DNA from: a virus
Virus record (IMG/VR): IMGVR_UViG_3300009034_004109
Span: 1 to 20,498 of that record
DNA: 20,498 bases
Strand: one strand, 5' to 3'
Shown: in pieces, positions 1 to 7,596 of the stretch
How positions within the stretch are numbered: the stretch's first letter is position 1
Layout of the letters: every line of letters starts with the position of its first letter
Made by a program: the position numbers and the translations under genes
Notes under the pieces: generated by a model
The model's database searches: none
What the model saw: only the letters and a program-made list of their open reading frames with translations
What the model was told of the DNA's origin: nothing

Positions 1-231
1 TTATAAATTATAATAATCATTATATATTTCTTCCATTTCAGATAAATCAATTGATTTATATTTATCTAATAATAGATATAATTCTTTTCTAAAATTTTTC
101 AGTTCTTTTCTATCTGCTTTTTCAATCATTTCATTATATTTTTTATTTATTCTTTGATTTTCAGTTTCTATTCTATTTAATCTTTTTTGATTTTTATATT
201 TTAGATATTTAATAATATCTATTAAAAACAT
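1..231 (-). CDS. Small coiled-coil hypothetical protein (76 aa)
   Basis: Unrecognised small protein. It is rich in Lys, Glu, Asn and Leu, and residues 12-70 look like one long helix or coiled coil with no Cys, signal peptide or membrane segment. The start is supported by an AGAGGT ribosome site inside the end of the upstream glycosyltransferase gene. The start codon shares one base with that gene's stop (TAATG), so the two are probably translationally coupled. Its position at the end of the visible head/neck operon suggests an accessory virion or assembly protein, but nothing in the sequence shows a function. Confidence 0.65.
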   Translation of the reverse strand: MFLIDIIKYLKYKNQKRLNRIETENQRINKKYNEMIEKADRKELKNFRKELYLLLDKYKSIDLSEMEEIYNDYYNL

Positions 232-1994
232 TATATTACCTCTTTTATCAATTTATTAAATCCTTCAATCGTATGTTTAATATCCCATACTTTAGAGCGC
301 TTTTTCGATAAATCACTATAAGCTTTCCTCAAATTTTCATCATACATAACTTTTAAAATCATCTTTTTTAATTCTTCTTTATTTCTAACACATATTCCAG
401 CATTTCCCACAACTTCTTTTACAGCAATTTCATTCAAGTAAATAATAGGTAATCCTGTTGCCATTGCTTCTATTATTGCGTGACTCATAGTTTCCCTAAA
501 AGATCCATTTGCATGAATATAAATACCAAGTTTCTTTAACCAATTTCCTTTAAAATCTGTTATCTTGCATGAATAATCATAAATCATTCTATCATGTTTT
601 AATAGTTGCCGCGATCGCCCCGCCATTTCTATAAACATCATGCATTGCAAATTCTTATCATGATTCAATATTTCCAATACCATTTGATTCCACCATGCCG
701 GTATTTTTCCTGGGCTCCATCTTGTTAGTCTTCCAAATATTTTACAGCTATTATCATATTCTATATTTTCATATGATCTTGTGTCAATTCCACCTGGAAT
801 CATGACAAGATTATTTACATTTTTATTTTGCAACCATCGCATCCACGCATTTGTTAATGCTACATTTTTTAGAAAATTACCGATTGGTATACAATTCATA
901 GAATGTACTATATTTATAGTTTTATTCTTATACGGAAATGATTGTACATATTTATTTGTACTCATAAAATGTTCTATAATATACAAATCAGCTTTAGGTA
1001 TATTATTAAATGTTCTTAAAAAATGATTACCATAGCAATTCTTTATAATTGCCCTTGTAATATCTGCATGTCTATTTATATCATTTGAAAATGATAAATG
1101 TATGATTTTAGGTTCATTTTGTTTTACAATATTTATTCTTTTTTCTTGTATAGAAAATTTTTGTTTAAATGTTTTGAAATCCATCTTTCTAAATTCTGCC
1201 AATGACTCACCTTCTGTTACATGTATTACAGCAGGATACCATTTTTTAAATCGTTCAAAATATTTATATACTTTTTTATATTTCTCAAATTGTAATTTTG
1301 GACGTTGGCCTACGCCTTGATAATTTTCTCTAAAATGAAACAATTTCTGTGTACCATCTTTCCCCATTCCAAATCCTATAAGAAAAATAGGATTTGCACC
1401 TGCTATTATTGCTAAATTTAAAGCAGCCAAACCAGAAAATCTATTTGAAAATAATCCTTTTGTTATATCAGTTGTTGGCCGTGTATTTTGACATTTATAT
1501 CTTATAACATTTTTAAATTTTGATGATATTCCAGTATTATTTTGTGCAAATATTTTACCTTTGAAATCTGGTAAATTATATGTTGTCTTTTTTAAAAAGC
1601 GCCTATCTAAAAATATAAACCATTCAAATCCATCATAACTTTCTATTATATGATTTATCCCTATCGAATGACGACCATTAAAAAAATCAAATCCAATTTG
1701 ATTGATAAATATTTTCAAGTCTGGTCCACTTCCTATTATAAAACATGCTTTTCCAGCCCATCTATTTTTTATCCCCCGGAAGGGGCCTAATGTATATCGT
1801 TTCCCATCTATCCACCCATTATTCATATATATATCCCATGTTTTATTAATATCTCGAGTCGTTATTACATTTTGTTTTGTTTCCATTTTCATTTCTTCTT
1901 TCCATGTAATTTGAATTGTTTCATTTTGTTTTTTAGGTTCAATAGTTGATATATATTCTTTTTTATTTATATTATCTAATGTTATTATACCCAT
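231..1994 (-). CDS. DUF115-like domain fused to GT4-type glycosyltransferase
   Basis: A 587-aa two-domain protein. Residues 81-92 (GKACFIIGSGPD) and the later stretch FSGLAALNLAIIAGANPIFL resemble the Rossmann-like DUF115/MptE-like fold found in carbohydrate-modification proteins. From about residue 295 the protein looks like the C-terminal half of a family 4 (GT-B) glycosyltransferase, with PGGID and an EX7E motif (E501, E509) followed by AMATGLPII, the usual nucleotide-sugar site. It could glycosylate a virion protein or a host surface glycan. The ATG follows directly on the TAG of the Mu gpF-like gene (TAGATG) with only a weak ribosome site. M35 has a better one (GGAAAGAAG), so the true start may be there. 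Fold calls are from motifs only; acceptor and donor are unknown. Confidence 0.75.
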   Translation of the reverse strand: MGIITLDNINKKEYISTIEPKKQNETIQITWKEEMKMETKQNVITTRDINKTWDIYMNNGWIDGKRYTLGPFRGIKNRWAGKACFIIGSGPDLKIFINQIGFDFFNGRHSIGINHIIESYDGFEWFIFLDRRFLKKTTYNLPDFKGKIFAQNNTGISSKFKNVIRYKCQNTRPTTDITKGLFSNRFSGLAALNLAIIAGANPIFLIGFGMGKDGTQKLFHFRENYQGVGQRPKLQFEKYKKVYKYFERFKKWYPAVIHVTEGESLAEFRKMDFKTFKQKFSIQEKRINIVKQNEPKIIHLSFSNDINRHADITRAIIKNCYGNHFLRTFNNIPKADLYIIEHFMSTNKYVQSFPYKNKTINIVHSMNCIPIGNFLKNVALTNAWMRWLQNKNVNNLVMIPGGIDTRSYENIEYDNSCKIFGRLTRWSPGKIPAWWNQMVLEILNHDKNLQCMMFIEMAGRSRQLLKHDRMIYDYSCKITDFKGNWLKKLGIYIHANGSFRETMSHAIIEAMATGLPIIYLNEIAVKEVVGNAGICVRNKEELKKMILKVMYDENLRKAYSDLSKKRSKVWDIKHTIEGFNKLIKEVI

Positions 1995-2924
1995 CTATAC
2001 AATTTTTCTTTCTGCCACAGGTATCCATCCCTTTGCAAAAGGTGGACTTTCAGATCTTCCTTGTGAAAAATCTATATATTGGTCAATACCTCTTCGATAT
2101 AGAGTTTCTATAAATACAACTGATAAACTATGTAAACAATTAGGATGTACAGGAGGGGTTGTTTCTAAAGGTGGGAACATTTGATTTGATCCACTCACGC
2201 TATAAATTTTACCTTCAAACGGAATACATACTTTACAGTCAGTATTATGAATACTATATTGTACTAAATCAGATCCAACTTCGTTTGCAGCTTTTAAAGT
2301 AGCTTGTGTTTGTATTTCTCTTATTGCTGTTCTCATTACCATATTAGCATAATATTTCACATCATAATGTCTTTCACCACCTGATCTTGTATCAACTACA
2401 ATTGTTTTTCCATCTTCTGAATAATCAAGTAATCTATCAATTAATATATTTCTTGCATCCGGATATGATTGTGCTTCTTGTATTATTGTTTCTATTTCAT
2501 CCTCATCAAGAAAAGCTTTTATTTGTGAAATCTGATTGTTTCTTAATTGTATTAATCGGCTTGTTAAATATCGTTCTTTTTTTCCATTTTCTATGGCATT
2601 ATTTACATCATTTATTACACCTAATACATAGGATAAAACATTATCTGTATTGATATCTTTTTCAAATCTCAAATTTTTGAATCGAGTTATTTCTTTTTTA
2701 GCTTTTTCAATATGTTTCCATCGTTCATCAAGATATATTTTTTTATAATTTCTCAATAAATATGTTGACCATACATTTAATATTCTATCATACCGATTAT
2801 TAAGATAATTATTATTCCGTGCAAAATATAAATTTGACATACTTTTTGAAAGCGATATATCTTTGGTTCTATTTCTGATTAGATTATTCTGTTTTGTAAT
2901 TACTTTTCTTAATTGTCTATTCAT
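1995..2924 (-). CDS. Mu gpF / SPP1 gp7-like minor head protein
   Basis: A 309-aa protein with a long charged helical N-terminal region (about 1-215). A C-terminal Cys/His cluster follows: C230 and C233 in DCKVC, then PPVHPNCLHS with H260, C263 and H265. The pattern CxxC...GK...PPxHPNCxH is typical of phage head-morphogenesis (minor capsid) proteins of the Mu gpF/SPP1 gp7 group, which act at the portal vertex or are ejected with DNA. The gene overlaps the preceding 86-aa gene by 8 bases and abuts the glycosyltransferase gene. It lies well downstream of the capsid gene rather than beside the portal, which is unusual but not rare. Confidence 0.75.
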   Translation of the reverse strand: MNRQLRKVITKQNNLIRNRTKDISLSKSMSNLYFARNNNYLNNRYDRILNVWSTYLLRNYKKIYLDERWKHIEKAKKEITRFKNLRFEKDINTDNVLSYVLGVINDVNNAIENGKKERYLTSRLIQLRNNQISQIKAFLDEDEIETIIQEAQSYPDARNILIDRLLDYSEDGKTIVVDTRSGGERHYDVKYYANMVMRTAIREIQTQATLKAANEVGSDLVQYSIHNTDCKVCIPFEGKIYSVSGSNQMFPPLETTPPVHPNCLHSLSVVFIETLYRRGIDQYIDFSQGRSESPPFAKGWIPVAERKIV

Positions 2925-3177
2925 TTATATTTAATACTTTCATTATCTTATTTGCTTGTTCTCTATCGTTATCTTTTTCTTTTTCAGATAATTTATCATA
3001 TTCAGTTTCTATTTGTCTTTGCCATCTTTCGACATATTCATCCGGTATGATACAAAATGTTATACAAGTATTAGGATCTTCACTAAATTCACATATTGAA
3101 AATAAATATTTCATCCAATGTGCCCAAATCTCATGTGATATTTTAGCAAGTTTTTCTTTATATTTATCATCAAACAT
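2917..3177 (-). CDS. Hypothetical protein (86 aa)
   Basis: Unrecognised. The middle has several aromatic residues and two cysteines (SICEFSEDPNTCITFCI), followed by a charged helical C-terminus. An AAGGAAG ribosome site lies upstream of the chosen ATG. The gene overlaps the Mu gpF-like gene by 8 bases, indicating coupled translation. Its position between a head-tail connector candidate and a minor head protein suggests a neck or assembly role, but this is inference from order alone. Confidence 0.65.
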   Translation of the reverse strand: MFDDKYKEKLAKISHEIWAHWMKYLFSICEFSEDPNTCITFCIIPDEYVERWQRQIETEYDKLSEKEKDNDREQANKIMKVLNINE

Positions 3178-3193
3178 TTCTTTTCTTCCTTTC

Positions 3194-3967
3194 TTATTGA
3201 TTCTGTTCTACTTCTCTATCTACTAATGGAAAATATCCTCCTGCATTCATATTATATTCATCAAGTAAATCTTGTACAATATCTGGAAGTTGTGGTTTAT
3301 CCAATTTTTCTGTAAATTTTGATATTCTGAAATCTCTTACACCGGATGCATATAAATCTTGATGTTTTTTATGTGTATCATTATATGTGTAAATATACCA
3401 AGCCAATTCACCTTGTGCATCTTTTAAATTTTGAGTAATAGTACTTATCGTATAATCAGGTAATCTATTAATCCATTTATAAGCACTTATCAATAATCTT
3501 TTTCTTGTTTCATTTGGCAATGTTTCCCATGCTTCTGTTCCATATTTTCCAGAAAAATATGTATTTGCTTCAATTAAAGTAATCCATGTGTTTGTATTTA
3601 CTGTTAATGTAATTATAGTTTCTGCTGTACCAATATAAGTTTCCAGATCAGTAATATCAAATTCAACCTCTGCTTTCCCTGGTAATCCTGTTCCATAAGA
3701 TGAATCGTAATCGTATTCTATTCTCATTACCCGTCTATTATCTCTACCGATAATAGCTAGATCATCACCTTGCAAAACTATATCAATACTTGCGGCCGGA
3801 ATTGCTATTGCTATATTGCTTCTGCCATTAACTATATTATTGCTTGAATCATATAACCACCAATTAATATTATTGGGAACAACAGAATTTCCGTCTTCAT
3901 CGGTGAATGTAGCAGTCACAACATATGTACCTTCTTCAATTCCATTTGTTGTTAATTCAACAGGCAT
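3194..3967 (-). CDS. Ig-like domain plus head-tail connector (DnaT-like adaptor) protein
   Basis: A 257-aa protein that appears to have two parts. Residues 1 to about 120 are beta-rich and Ig-like (GTYVVTATFTDEDGNSVVP and following strands). From about residue 127 (TWITLIEANTYF, then AWETLP, RKRLLISAYKWINRLP) it resembles the helical head-completion adaptors often labelled DnaT-like or gp6-like, which bind under the portal. If so, it joins the capsid vertex to the tail. Its stop precedes a gene coupled to the Mu gpF-like gene, consistent with a neck module. The start follows the upstream TAA directly, with an AAGGAAG site. Fold assignment is by pattern only. Confidence 0.65.
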   Translation of the reverse strand: MPVELTTNGIEEGTYVVTATFTDEDGNSVVPNNINWWLYDSSNNIVNGRSNIAIAIPAASIDIVLQGDDLAIIGRDNRRVMRIEYDYDSSYGTGLPGKAEVEFDITDLETYIGTAETIITLTVNTNTWITLIEANTYFSGKYGTEAWETLPNETRKRLLISAYKWINRLPDYTISTITQNLKDAQGELAWYIYTYNDTHKKHQDLYASGVRDFRISKFTEKLDKPQLPDIVQDLLDEYNMNAGGYFPLVDREVEQNQ

Positions 3968-4393
3968 TTAACTTCCTTTTCCGAAAAAACTAGTTGAGAC
4001 TAATTTTTGATTAAAAACAGTCTCATTTCGTTTTTTATCAAAATTTATTATACACATTTTACTATTAAATTCAATATTATTTATTTTAGAATCAAAATTT
4101 ATTTGACCATTTTTTACATTAAAAGCAATTTCACTTTTCTTACTTCCTGAAATAATGTTAATACTTTTATAATCAAAATTTATGTCACATTTTCTTTTAT
4201 TAAAAAGAATTTTACATTTTTTCCCGTTAAATACTATTTCATTTCTTTTGAAATTAAATAGTATTTCACTTTTTTTACCTTCTGTATCAATTGTGACAAA
4301 ACCTATTACTGTTTCATAAGTTGGCCACCATCCATTAATCCACCACGGATCATAAAACCAACCCTCAGGGAACCAACTACCTCCTAAAAACAT
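3968..4393 (-). CDS. Protein of ten tandem 9-residue repeats with Trp-rich N-terminus
   Basis: A 141-aa protein of unusual design. Residues 5-25 are packed with Trp, Gly and aromatics (GSWFPEGWFYDPWWINGWWP). Residues 42-131 are ten consecutive units of exactly nine residues with pattern x-x-I-x-F-[N/D]-x-K-x, for example NEIVFNGKK, CKILFNKRK, CDINFDYKS and SEIAFNVKN. Only unit five (INIISGSKK) departs strongly from it. Alternating hydrophobic residues with turn-like N/D and Lys suggest stacked short beta strands (solenoid, prism or a trimeric spike stalk). The start shares a base with the preceding stop (TAATG). Position among neck or fibre genes suggests a structural or decoration protein. 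I recognise no family. Confidence 0.7.
   Translation of the reverse strand: MFLGGSWFPEGWFYDPWWINGWWPTYETVIGFVTIDTEGKKSEILFNFKRNEIVFNGKKCKILFNKRKCDINFDYKSINIISGSKKSEIAFNVKNGQINFDSKINNIEFNSKMCIINFDKKRNETVFNQKLVSTSFFGKGS
4001..4270 (-). repeat. Ten 27-bp coding repeats (9 codons each)
   Basis: Within the 141-aa gene, ten tandem 27-base units encode the consensus xxIxF[N/D]xKx with no insertion or deletion between units. Unit length is perfectly kept while the DNA has diverged. That points to selection on protein periodicity rather than a fresh DNA expansion. Confidence 0.85.
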
Positions 4394-4842
4394 TAATCAC
4401 CATCCAATATAATAGATATTCTGTTTTCATTTGCATCAACTGTCATTGTTATCCTTGCTTTTGTATCTGCCAAATCTCTTGACGTAAAAGTCGCAGTGCC
4501 ACCTCCTGTTGTTTTTAATGCTAAAGCTGACAACATTATTCTTAAAAAATTTCTTGCTGTTAAACTTCCCTCAATTGTTTCATCCCATGTATCGTCAATA
4601 ATTCCAAATTGATATCTATCAATATCATTTAACGCAGCACCTCCGTCAACTGTAATCGAATATTCTTTTTTATTATCAAAAGCAATAAAATCATAATAAT
4701 AACAATGCGTCATTGTTGTTAACGCAGTCATAGCAGCACCATTTACAACTAAATTATCTGCTGTAACATCTACAATATCTATTGTAGGATTTAATCCAGG
4801 TTTAAGTGCACCTTGATCTGTAAAAAATGATAATATTAGCAC
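4393..4842 (-). CDS. Phage structural protein with common C-terminal domain (149 aa)
   Basis: A 149-aa protein, beta-rich at the N-terminus. Its C-terminus runs through LTARNFLRIMLSALA, a Gly/Thr-rich loop and ARITMTVDANENRISI. I have seen this helix, glycine loop and final strands in many phage tail or decoration proteins of unknown function, where the loop is followed by a segment like 'R..vTVD..GNR'. No catalytic motif is visible. It overlaps the 81-aa coiled-coil gene by 7 bases and shares one base with the 9-residue-repeat gene, so the three are probably co-translated. A role in the tail or virion surface is inferred. Confidence 0.65.
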   Translation of the reverse strand: MLILSFFTDQGALKPGLNPTIDIVDVTADNLVVNGAAMTALTTMTHCYYYDFIAFDNKKEYSITVDGGAALNDIDRYQFGIIDDTWDETIEGSLTARNFLRIMLSALALKTTGGGTATFTSRDLADTKARITMTVDANENRISIILDGD

Positions 4843-5081
4843 TTCATATCCTTAATTTTTGTTATATCCTTATCTATTTTCTCTAATCTTTTTCGTAAAT
4901 TATTTTTTTCACTTTGAAGTTTTTGTATTACTAAATTTTTTTGCATAGGGATAGGATATGATTGATCTTTTCCCTTAATTGTAATTACACAAAAAAATCC
5001 ATTTTCAATTATTTTATATTCTTCCTCAATTTCTAATCCGAGTAATTGTGCTGCTTGTATTTTTTGATTTATATCATTCAT
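4836..5081 (-). CDS. Small protein with C-terminal coiled coil (81 aa)
   Basis: Unrecognised. A short beta-rich N-terminal half (EEEYKIIENGFFCVITIKG) is followed by a clear coiled coil with heptad-spaced Leu/Ile (LVIQKLQSEKNNLRKRLEKI). It overlaps the upstream 98-aa gene by four bases (ATGA) and the downstream 149-aa gene by seven, so it is tightly coupled within the fibre/neck cluster. It could be a chaperone or linker for the adjacent structural proteins, but this is inferred only from size, coiled coil and place. Confidence 0.65.
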   Translation of the reverse strand: MNDINQKIQAAQLLGLEIEEEYKIIENGFFCVITIKGKDQSYPIPMQKNLVIQKLQSEKNNLRKRLEKIDKDITKIKDMKC

Positions 5082-5374
5082 TTTATTCTTCTTAAAAATT
5101 TTCCATTATCATTTGCTGGTATTGTATTCCCTAGCCAATATTGAAGCAGATTTGAAATTGAATAATCCACGACATTTTTGACATCATTTGAGTCAAATGA
5201 AAATGCCTGGATTATATCATCATTAACATCTAATAATGCGTTATCAAGTCCATTTGCAAATTCTTCATCATAACAATCTTTAATACATTTTCCTTTTGTA
5301 ATACATTGTTCAAGCATTATTGCAAAATTTTTTAATTCTGTAATAAACGATGTATGCCTTAAATTAAGTGCCAT
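5078..5374 (-). CDS. Hypothetical protein (98 aa)
   Basis: Unrecognised, mostly helical and acidic, with three cysteines (two in CITKGKCIKDC). It has an excellent ribosome site (TAGGAGG) that overlaps the TAG stop of the upstream fibre-like gene. That overlap also shows TAG is a true stop codon here. It overlaps the following 81-aa gene by ATGA. Its place directly after the long fibre-like gene suggests a tail-appendage or assembly function. Confidence 0.65.
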   Translation of the reverse strand: MALNLRHTSFITELKNFAIMLEQCITKGKCIKDCYDEEFANGLDNALLDVNDDIIQAFSFDSNDVKNVVDYSISNLLQYWLGNTIPANDNGKFLRRIK

Positions 5375-5382
5375 ATTTCCTC

Positions 5383-6909
5383 CTATGCTGCTATTAAGCC
5401 TAAACTTTTTAAATGTCTCACAATATCACCTATTGTATATGCTATTACTCCTATTCCGCCAGTAAATGTATCAGTTTCCTGTACATTTGTACCACCACCT
5501 ATAGATGTATATCCAGCAGTTTGACCTGTAGATGAGGGTTGTGTAATTGGCGTCGAATTATAAAAAGCTAATTTCTGATTTGGAGCTGTTCCAATTTTAC
5601 TTCCTATTGTAGTTCCAAATATTATATTATTGGCATCCGACAATGTAAATGCCGTTGTAGTAAAATTATATTCTATTACTCCTGTAAAAACAAAATTGAT
5701 ATCTGTTAAAGTTGTACAAGAAACGTCAAAAACTGGAAAATCATTCCCTCCGCTTCCGATATTTAAATCAGTAATATTCGTAGTTTGTGCGAAATCTCTT
5801 ACAACTAACTCTGCGATAGCACCTCTGGCTCCCATAGATAGCCACGCAGTCGCTCCAGTGCTTGAACTATTATATACATTCACATAGCTTGCCGCTGCCG
5901 TACCATTTGGAAACATACCCAGGCATACCGGGAGATTAGTTGTCACGGCATTGATTGTTAGATAATCGAACCAATTCAATCCAAAAAAATTTCCATATGC
6001 TATGAAATTAACACCTGGAACTGCAACCGTACCAAATTGAACCCCGTTATTGATCACCCCGGCTGTTAGTTCGGGTGTTGTGATTCTGTCAGTTACAATA
6101 ATAGTTCCATCGTTTTCAATAGTCAGTTTGTTAACGGTATTAATTCTAAAATCAATTGACCGTCTAAAATCAGAAACAGGAACTTGATTATCAAATATCA
6201 ATGTCTTTGCAAATGATTCTACACCCGTTCTCCGTAATTCAAGACCATACTGAACGTCATTAAAACCTCCGAAAGCGCATACAAACGCATACGTTGCTAT
6301 TCCATTGTAAGCCTGAAAAATCACATCATTTGTAGTGCCTGGCTGAAAAATATCCGGTCTTCCCGGATCAAAAATTATCTGATTTACAGATGTTCCTAAT
6401 GAACTGGCTATATCGTTCATTTTAAATGTGAAGGTCCCACCTTGATTCAAACCACCGACAGCCTGTCCGCCACCGCAGTTAAAAGTGTAATTAGTAGAAC
6501 CGCCCCCTGGCTGTACTGGTTGACATAAAACAACATTCCCTCCGGGATTGCTTAAATATAAAGTTCTGAAAAAATTACTTGAATCCCCGAAATCAATTCC
6601 TCCAGATACCCCGGGGAAAATATGATTATTCATGGTTATATTTGCCGCTGCTGTATATTCATAAATATTGTCAATATATAAATTTCCTAAAATAGATAAA
6701 TCTATTCCAACTGTCAAATCTTTTGATAATTCTAAATCTTCTGTAATCGGATCATTTGAAGCATCAAGTTTAAGGTAGGTTGTAGGAACCGCGGCTATAA
6801 AACTGTCAATATCAGAATGTTGATTGACTAACCCGACAGCATTCAAGAGTAAATCATGATCTATTAACGATTCATCAATCCAGGTTCCACGTGGTTCTGT
6901 TTTTACCAT
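5383..6909 (-). CDS. Tail fibre / appendage-like structural protein (508 aa)
   Basis: A 508-aa, Gly/Thr/Asn-rich, beta-strand-dominated protein. Many repeated motifs of the kind NLYIDNIYEYT, FPGVSGGIDFGDSS and RTLYLSN are typical of phage fibre or receptor-binding proteins that tile shallow beta repeats. The C-terminus (IAYTIGDIVRHLKSLGLIA) is a common end of phage appendage and structural proteins. GC content looks higher than in its neighbours, suggesting separate origin or exchange. No protease, lyase or chaperone domain is obvious. The ATG has no ribosome site. Instead a promoter-like sequence ends 7 bases upstream, so the mRNA may be nearly leaderless. Confidence 0.75.
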   Translation of the reverse strand: MVKTEPRGTWIDESLIDHDLLLNAVGLVNQHSDIDSFIAAVPTTYLKLDASNDPITEDLELSKDLTVGIDLSILGNLYIDNIYEYTAAANITMNNHIFPGVSGGIDFGDSSNFFRTLYLSNPGGNVVLCQPVQPGGGSTNYTFNCGGGQAVGGLNQGGTFTFKMNDIASSLGTSVNQIIFDPGRPDIFQPGTTNDVIFQAYNGIATYAFVCAFGGFNDVQYGLELRRTGVESFAKTLIFDNQVPVSDFRRSIDFRINTVNKLTIENDGTIIVTDRITTPELTAGVINNGVQFGTVAVPGVNFIAYGNFFGLNWFDYLTINAVTTNLPVCLGMFPNGTAAASYVNVYNSSSTGATAWLSMGARGAIAELVVRDFAQTTNITDLNIGSGGNDFPVFDVSCTTLTDINFVFTGVIEYNFTTTAFTLSDANNIIFGTTIGSKIGTAPNQKLAFYNSTPITQPSSTGQTAGYTSIGGGTNVQETDTFTGGIGVIAYTIGDIVRHLKSLGLIAA

Positions 6910-6993
6910 TACTTATATAATAGCATTCTTTTTTATTTATTGCAAGTACAAATTACTCCTTTCTACTACATCGTTGAATATTTTCATAGAGAT
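6910..6993 (-). repeat. Duplicated leader, copy 1
   Basis: This leader aligns with 7369-7464. Shared blocks on the minus strand are ATCTCTATGA(A/G)AATA(T/C)TCA, then TAGTAG, then AAGGAGT(A/G)ATT, then a run of A and the next start codon. A small hairpin in the first block changes from UGAA-AAUA-UUCA here to UGAG-AAUA-CUCA in copy 2. That is a compensatory change and suggests conserved RNA structure. Copy 1 has lost the micro-ORF found in copy 2. Confidence 0.6.
6917..6945 (-). promoter_or_regulatory. Candidate promoter of the fibre gene (near-leaderless)
   Basis: On the minus strand, TTGCAA, a 17-base spacer and TATTAT end just 7 bases before the ATG of the fibre-like gene. Transcription would then start at or next to the start codon. 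The geometry is the same as at the portal promoter. AT-rich DNA gives chance matches, so confidence is moderate. Confidence 0.45.
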
Positions 6994-7152
6994 TTAATAA
7001 TATTTTTATTCACAACTAATTTTATCTCTTTATAATATTCATAATGTTTTATTTCATTGTCAAATACCCGTATAGTATTATTATCTTCATCCTATTTAAT
7101 AATAATAGAAAAACAAAATGAACCAGAATCTATATTTACTAATATTCCCCAT
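6984..7152 (-). pseudogene. Decayed gene remnant downstream of the CxxC protein
   Basis: After the TAG of the 71-aa gene, one reading frame still looks like protein. It reads NRWGILVNIDSGSFCFSIII, an in-frame TAG at the end of an IIIK stretch, then DEDNNTIRVFDNEIKHYEYY and a short tail ending at TGA (6984-6986). It has no start codon and is offset from the upstream gene's frame. It therefore looks like a frameshifted, amber-interrupted remnant, or a sequence with assembly errors. The TAG is unlikely to be recoded, because other genes here end in TAG with the next ribosome site overlapping. No family recognised. Confidence 0.4.
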
Positions 7153-7368
7153 CTATTTGTTTTCCTTAAAAGATATTATTGTATTTTTTATTTTTTCTTC
7201 ATATTTATTATTCAATTCCAATATTTCATCTATATTTTTCTTTTTCAATTTTATTAAATTTCCACCGTTACTTTTACAACAAGGACAATTTAATAAATCA
7301 ATAAAATTATTCTTCATGTAAAAAATAGAAAAAACACAATTACATAATTTACATAAAAAATAAATCAT
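7153..7368 (-). CDS. Small CxxC zinc-ribbon-like protein (71 aa)
   Basis: A 71-aa protein with paired cysteines C6-x-x-C9 and C28-x-x-C31 (CPCCKSNGG), the spacing of a small zinc ribbon, followed by a charged helix to the C-terminus. Such proteins usually bind metal and sometimes nucleic acid; no function can be assigned. Its ATG overlaps the TGA of a 15-aa upstream micro-ORF (ATGA), implying translational coupling. The reading frame directly downstream is protein-like in another frame, so the native protein may once have been longer. Confidence 0.55.
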   Translation of the reverse strand: MIYFLCKLCNCVFSIFYMKNNFIDLLNCPCCKSNGGNLIKLKKKNIDEILELNNKYEEKIKNTIISFKENK

Positions 7369-7412
7369 TTCTTAATAATTCCTTCTTTTTTTAAATAGTT
7401 ATTTGTAATCAT
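7365..7412 (-). CDS. 15-aa micro-ORF coupled to the CxxC gene
   Basis: A 15-codon frame (MITNNYLKKEGIIKK) begins 5 bases after a strong ribosome site, AAGGAGTGATT-ATG, and ends in a TGA overlapping the next gene's ATG. The strong site and overlap suggest it is translated, perhaps as a leader peptide. It lies in leader copy 2; copy 1 keeps the ribosome site but not the ORF. Confidence 0.4.
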   Translation of the reverse strand: MITNNYLKKEGIIKK

Positions 7413-7464
7413 AATCACTCCTTAAAATCCCCCCTACTATACTGGTGAGTATTCTCATAGAGAT
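7369..7464 (-). repeat. Duplicated leader, copy 2
   Basis: Second copy of the leader described at 6910-6993. It has an extra G-run (TAGTAGGGGGG) that can pair with CCCCCC about 40 bases upstream. That would place the ribosome site of the 15-aa ORF directly after a G-C clamp, a possible translation control hairpin. Confidence 0.55.
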
Positions 7465-7590
7465 GAAAGCAGGGGGGAGAAATATTTAATCTTTCTTATT
7501 TGTATTTGTTTGAGACGCTTTAATAATAAATAATATTGCTAATATTTTATCCATGAGTCAATTCTCCTTTCATTATTTAAATACTCACCA
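7443..7590 (-). repeat. 11-bp inverted repeat enclosing the 22-aa micro-ORF
   Basis: TGGTGAGTATT (7443-7453) and AATACTCACCA (7580-7590) are exact reverse complements 126 bases apart. The second arm lies at the predicted 5' end of the transcript from the promoter at 7597-7625. The first lies in leader copy 2 just upstream of the 15-aa ORF. Pairing in the RNA would loop out the 22-aa ORF. Confidence 0.5.
7486..7554 (-). CDS. 22-aa micro-ORF behind a strong ribosome site
   Basis: A frame of 22 codons starts MDKILAILFIIKA and ends in a polar tail. AAAGGAG lies 9 bases upstream of the ATG. The first 12 residues are hydrophobic enough for a short membrane helix. It is the first ORF after the promoter at 7597-7625. 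Function unknown; a membrane microprotein or leader peptide is possible. Confidence 0.45.
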   Translation of the reverse strand: MDKILAILFIIKASQTNTNKKD

Positions 7591-7596
7591 TACTTA

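Noticed and set aside
7035-7063. Promoter using TTGACA at 7058-7063
   Set aside because: No good -10 box at 16-18 bases (GAATAT at 17; TATTAT only at 20), and the hexamer lies in the protein-like remnant frame.
6984-7165. TAG recoded as an amino acid in this phage
   Set aside because: Genes at 1995, 5383 and 9150 end in TAG. In two of them the next ribosome site or start lies at once after it. TAA and TGA are also used as stops, so the standard code is simpler.
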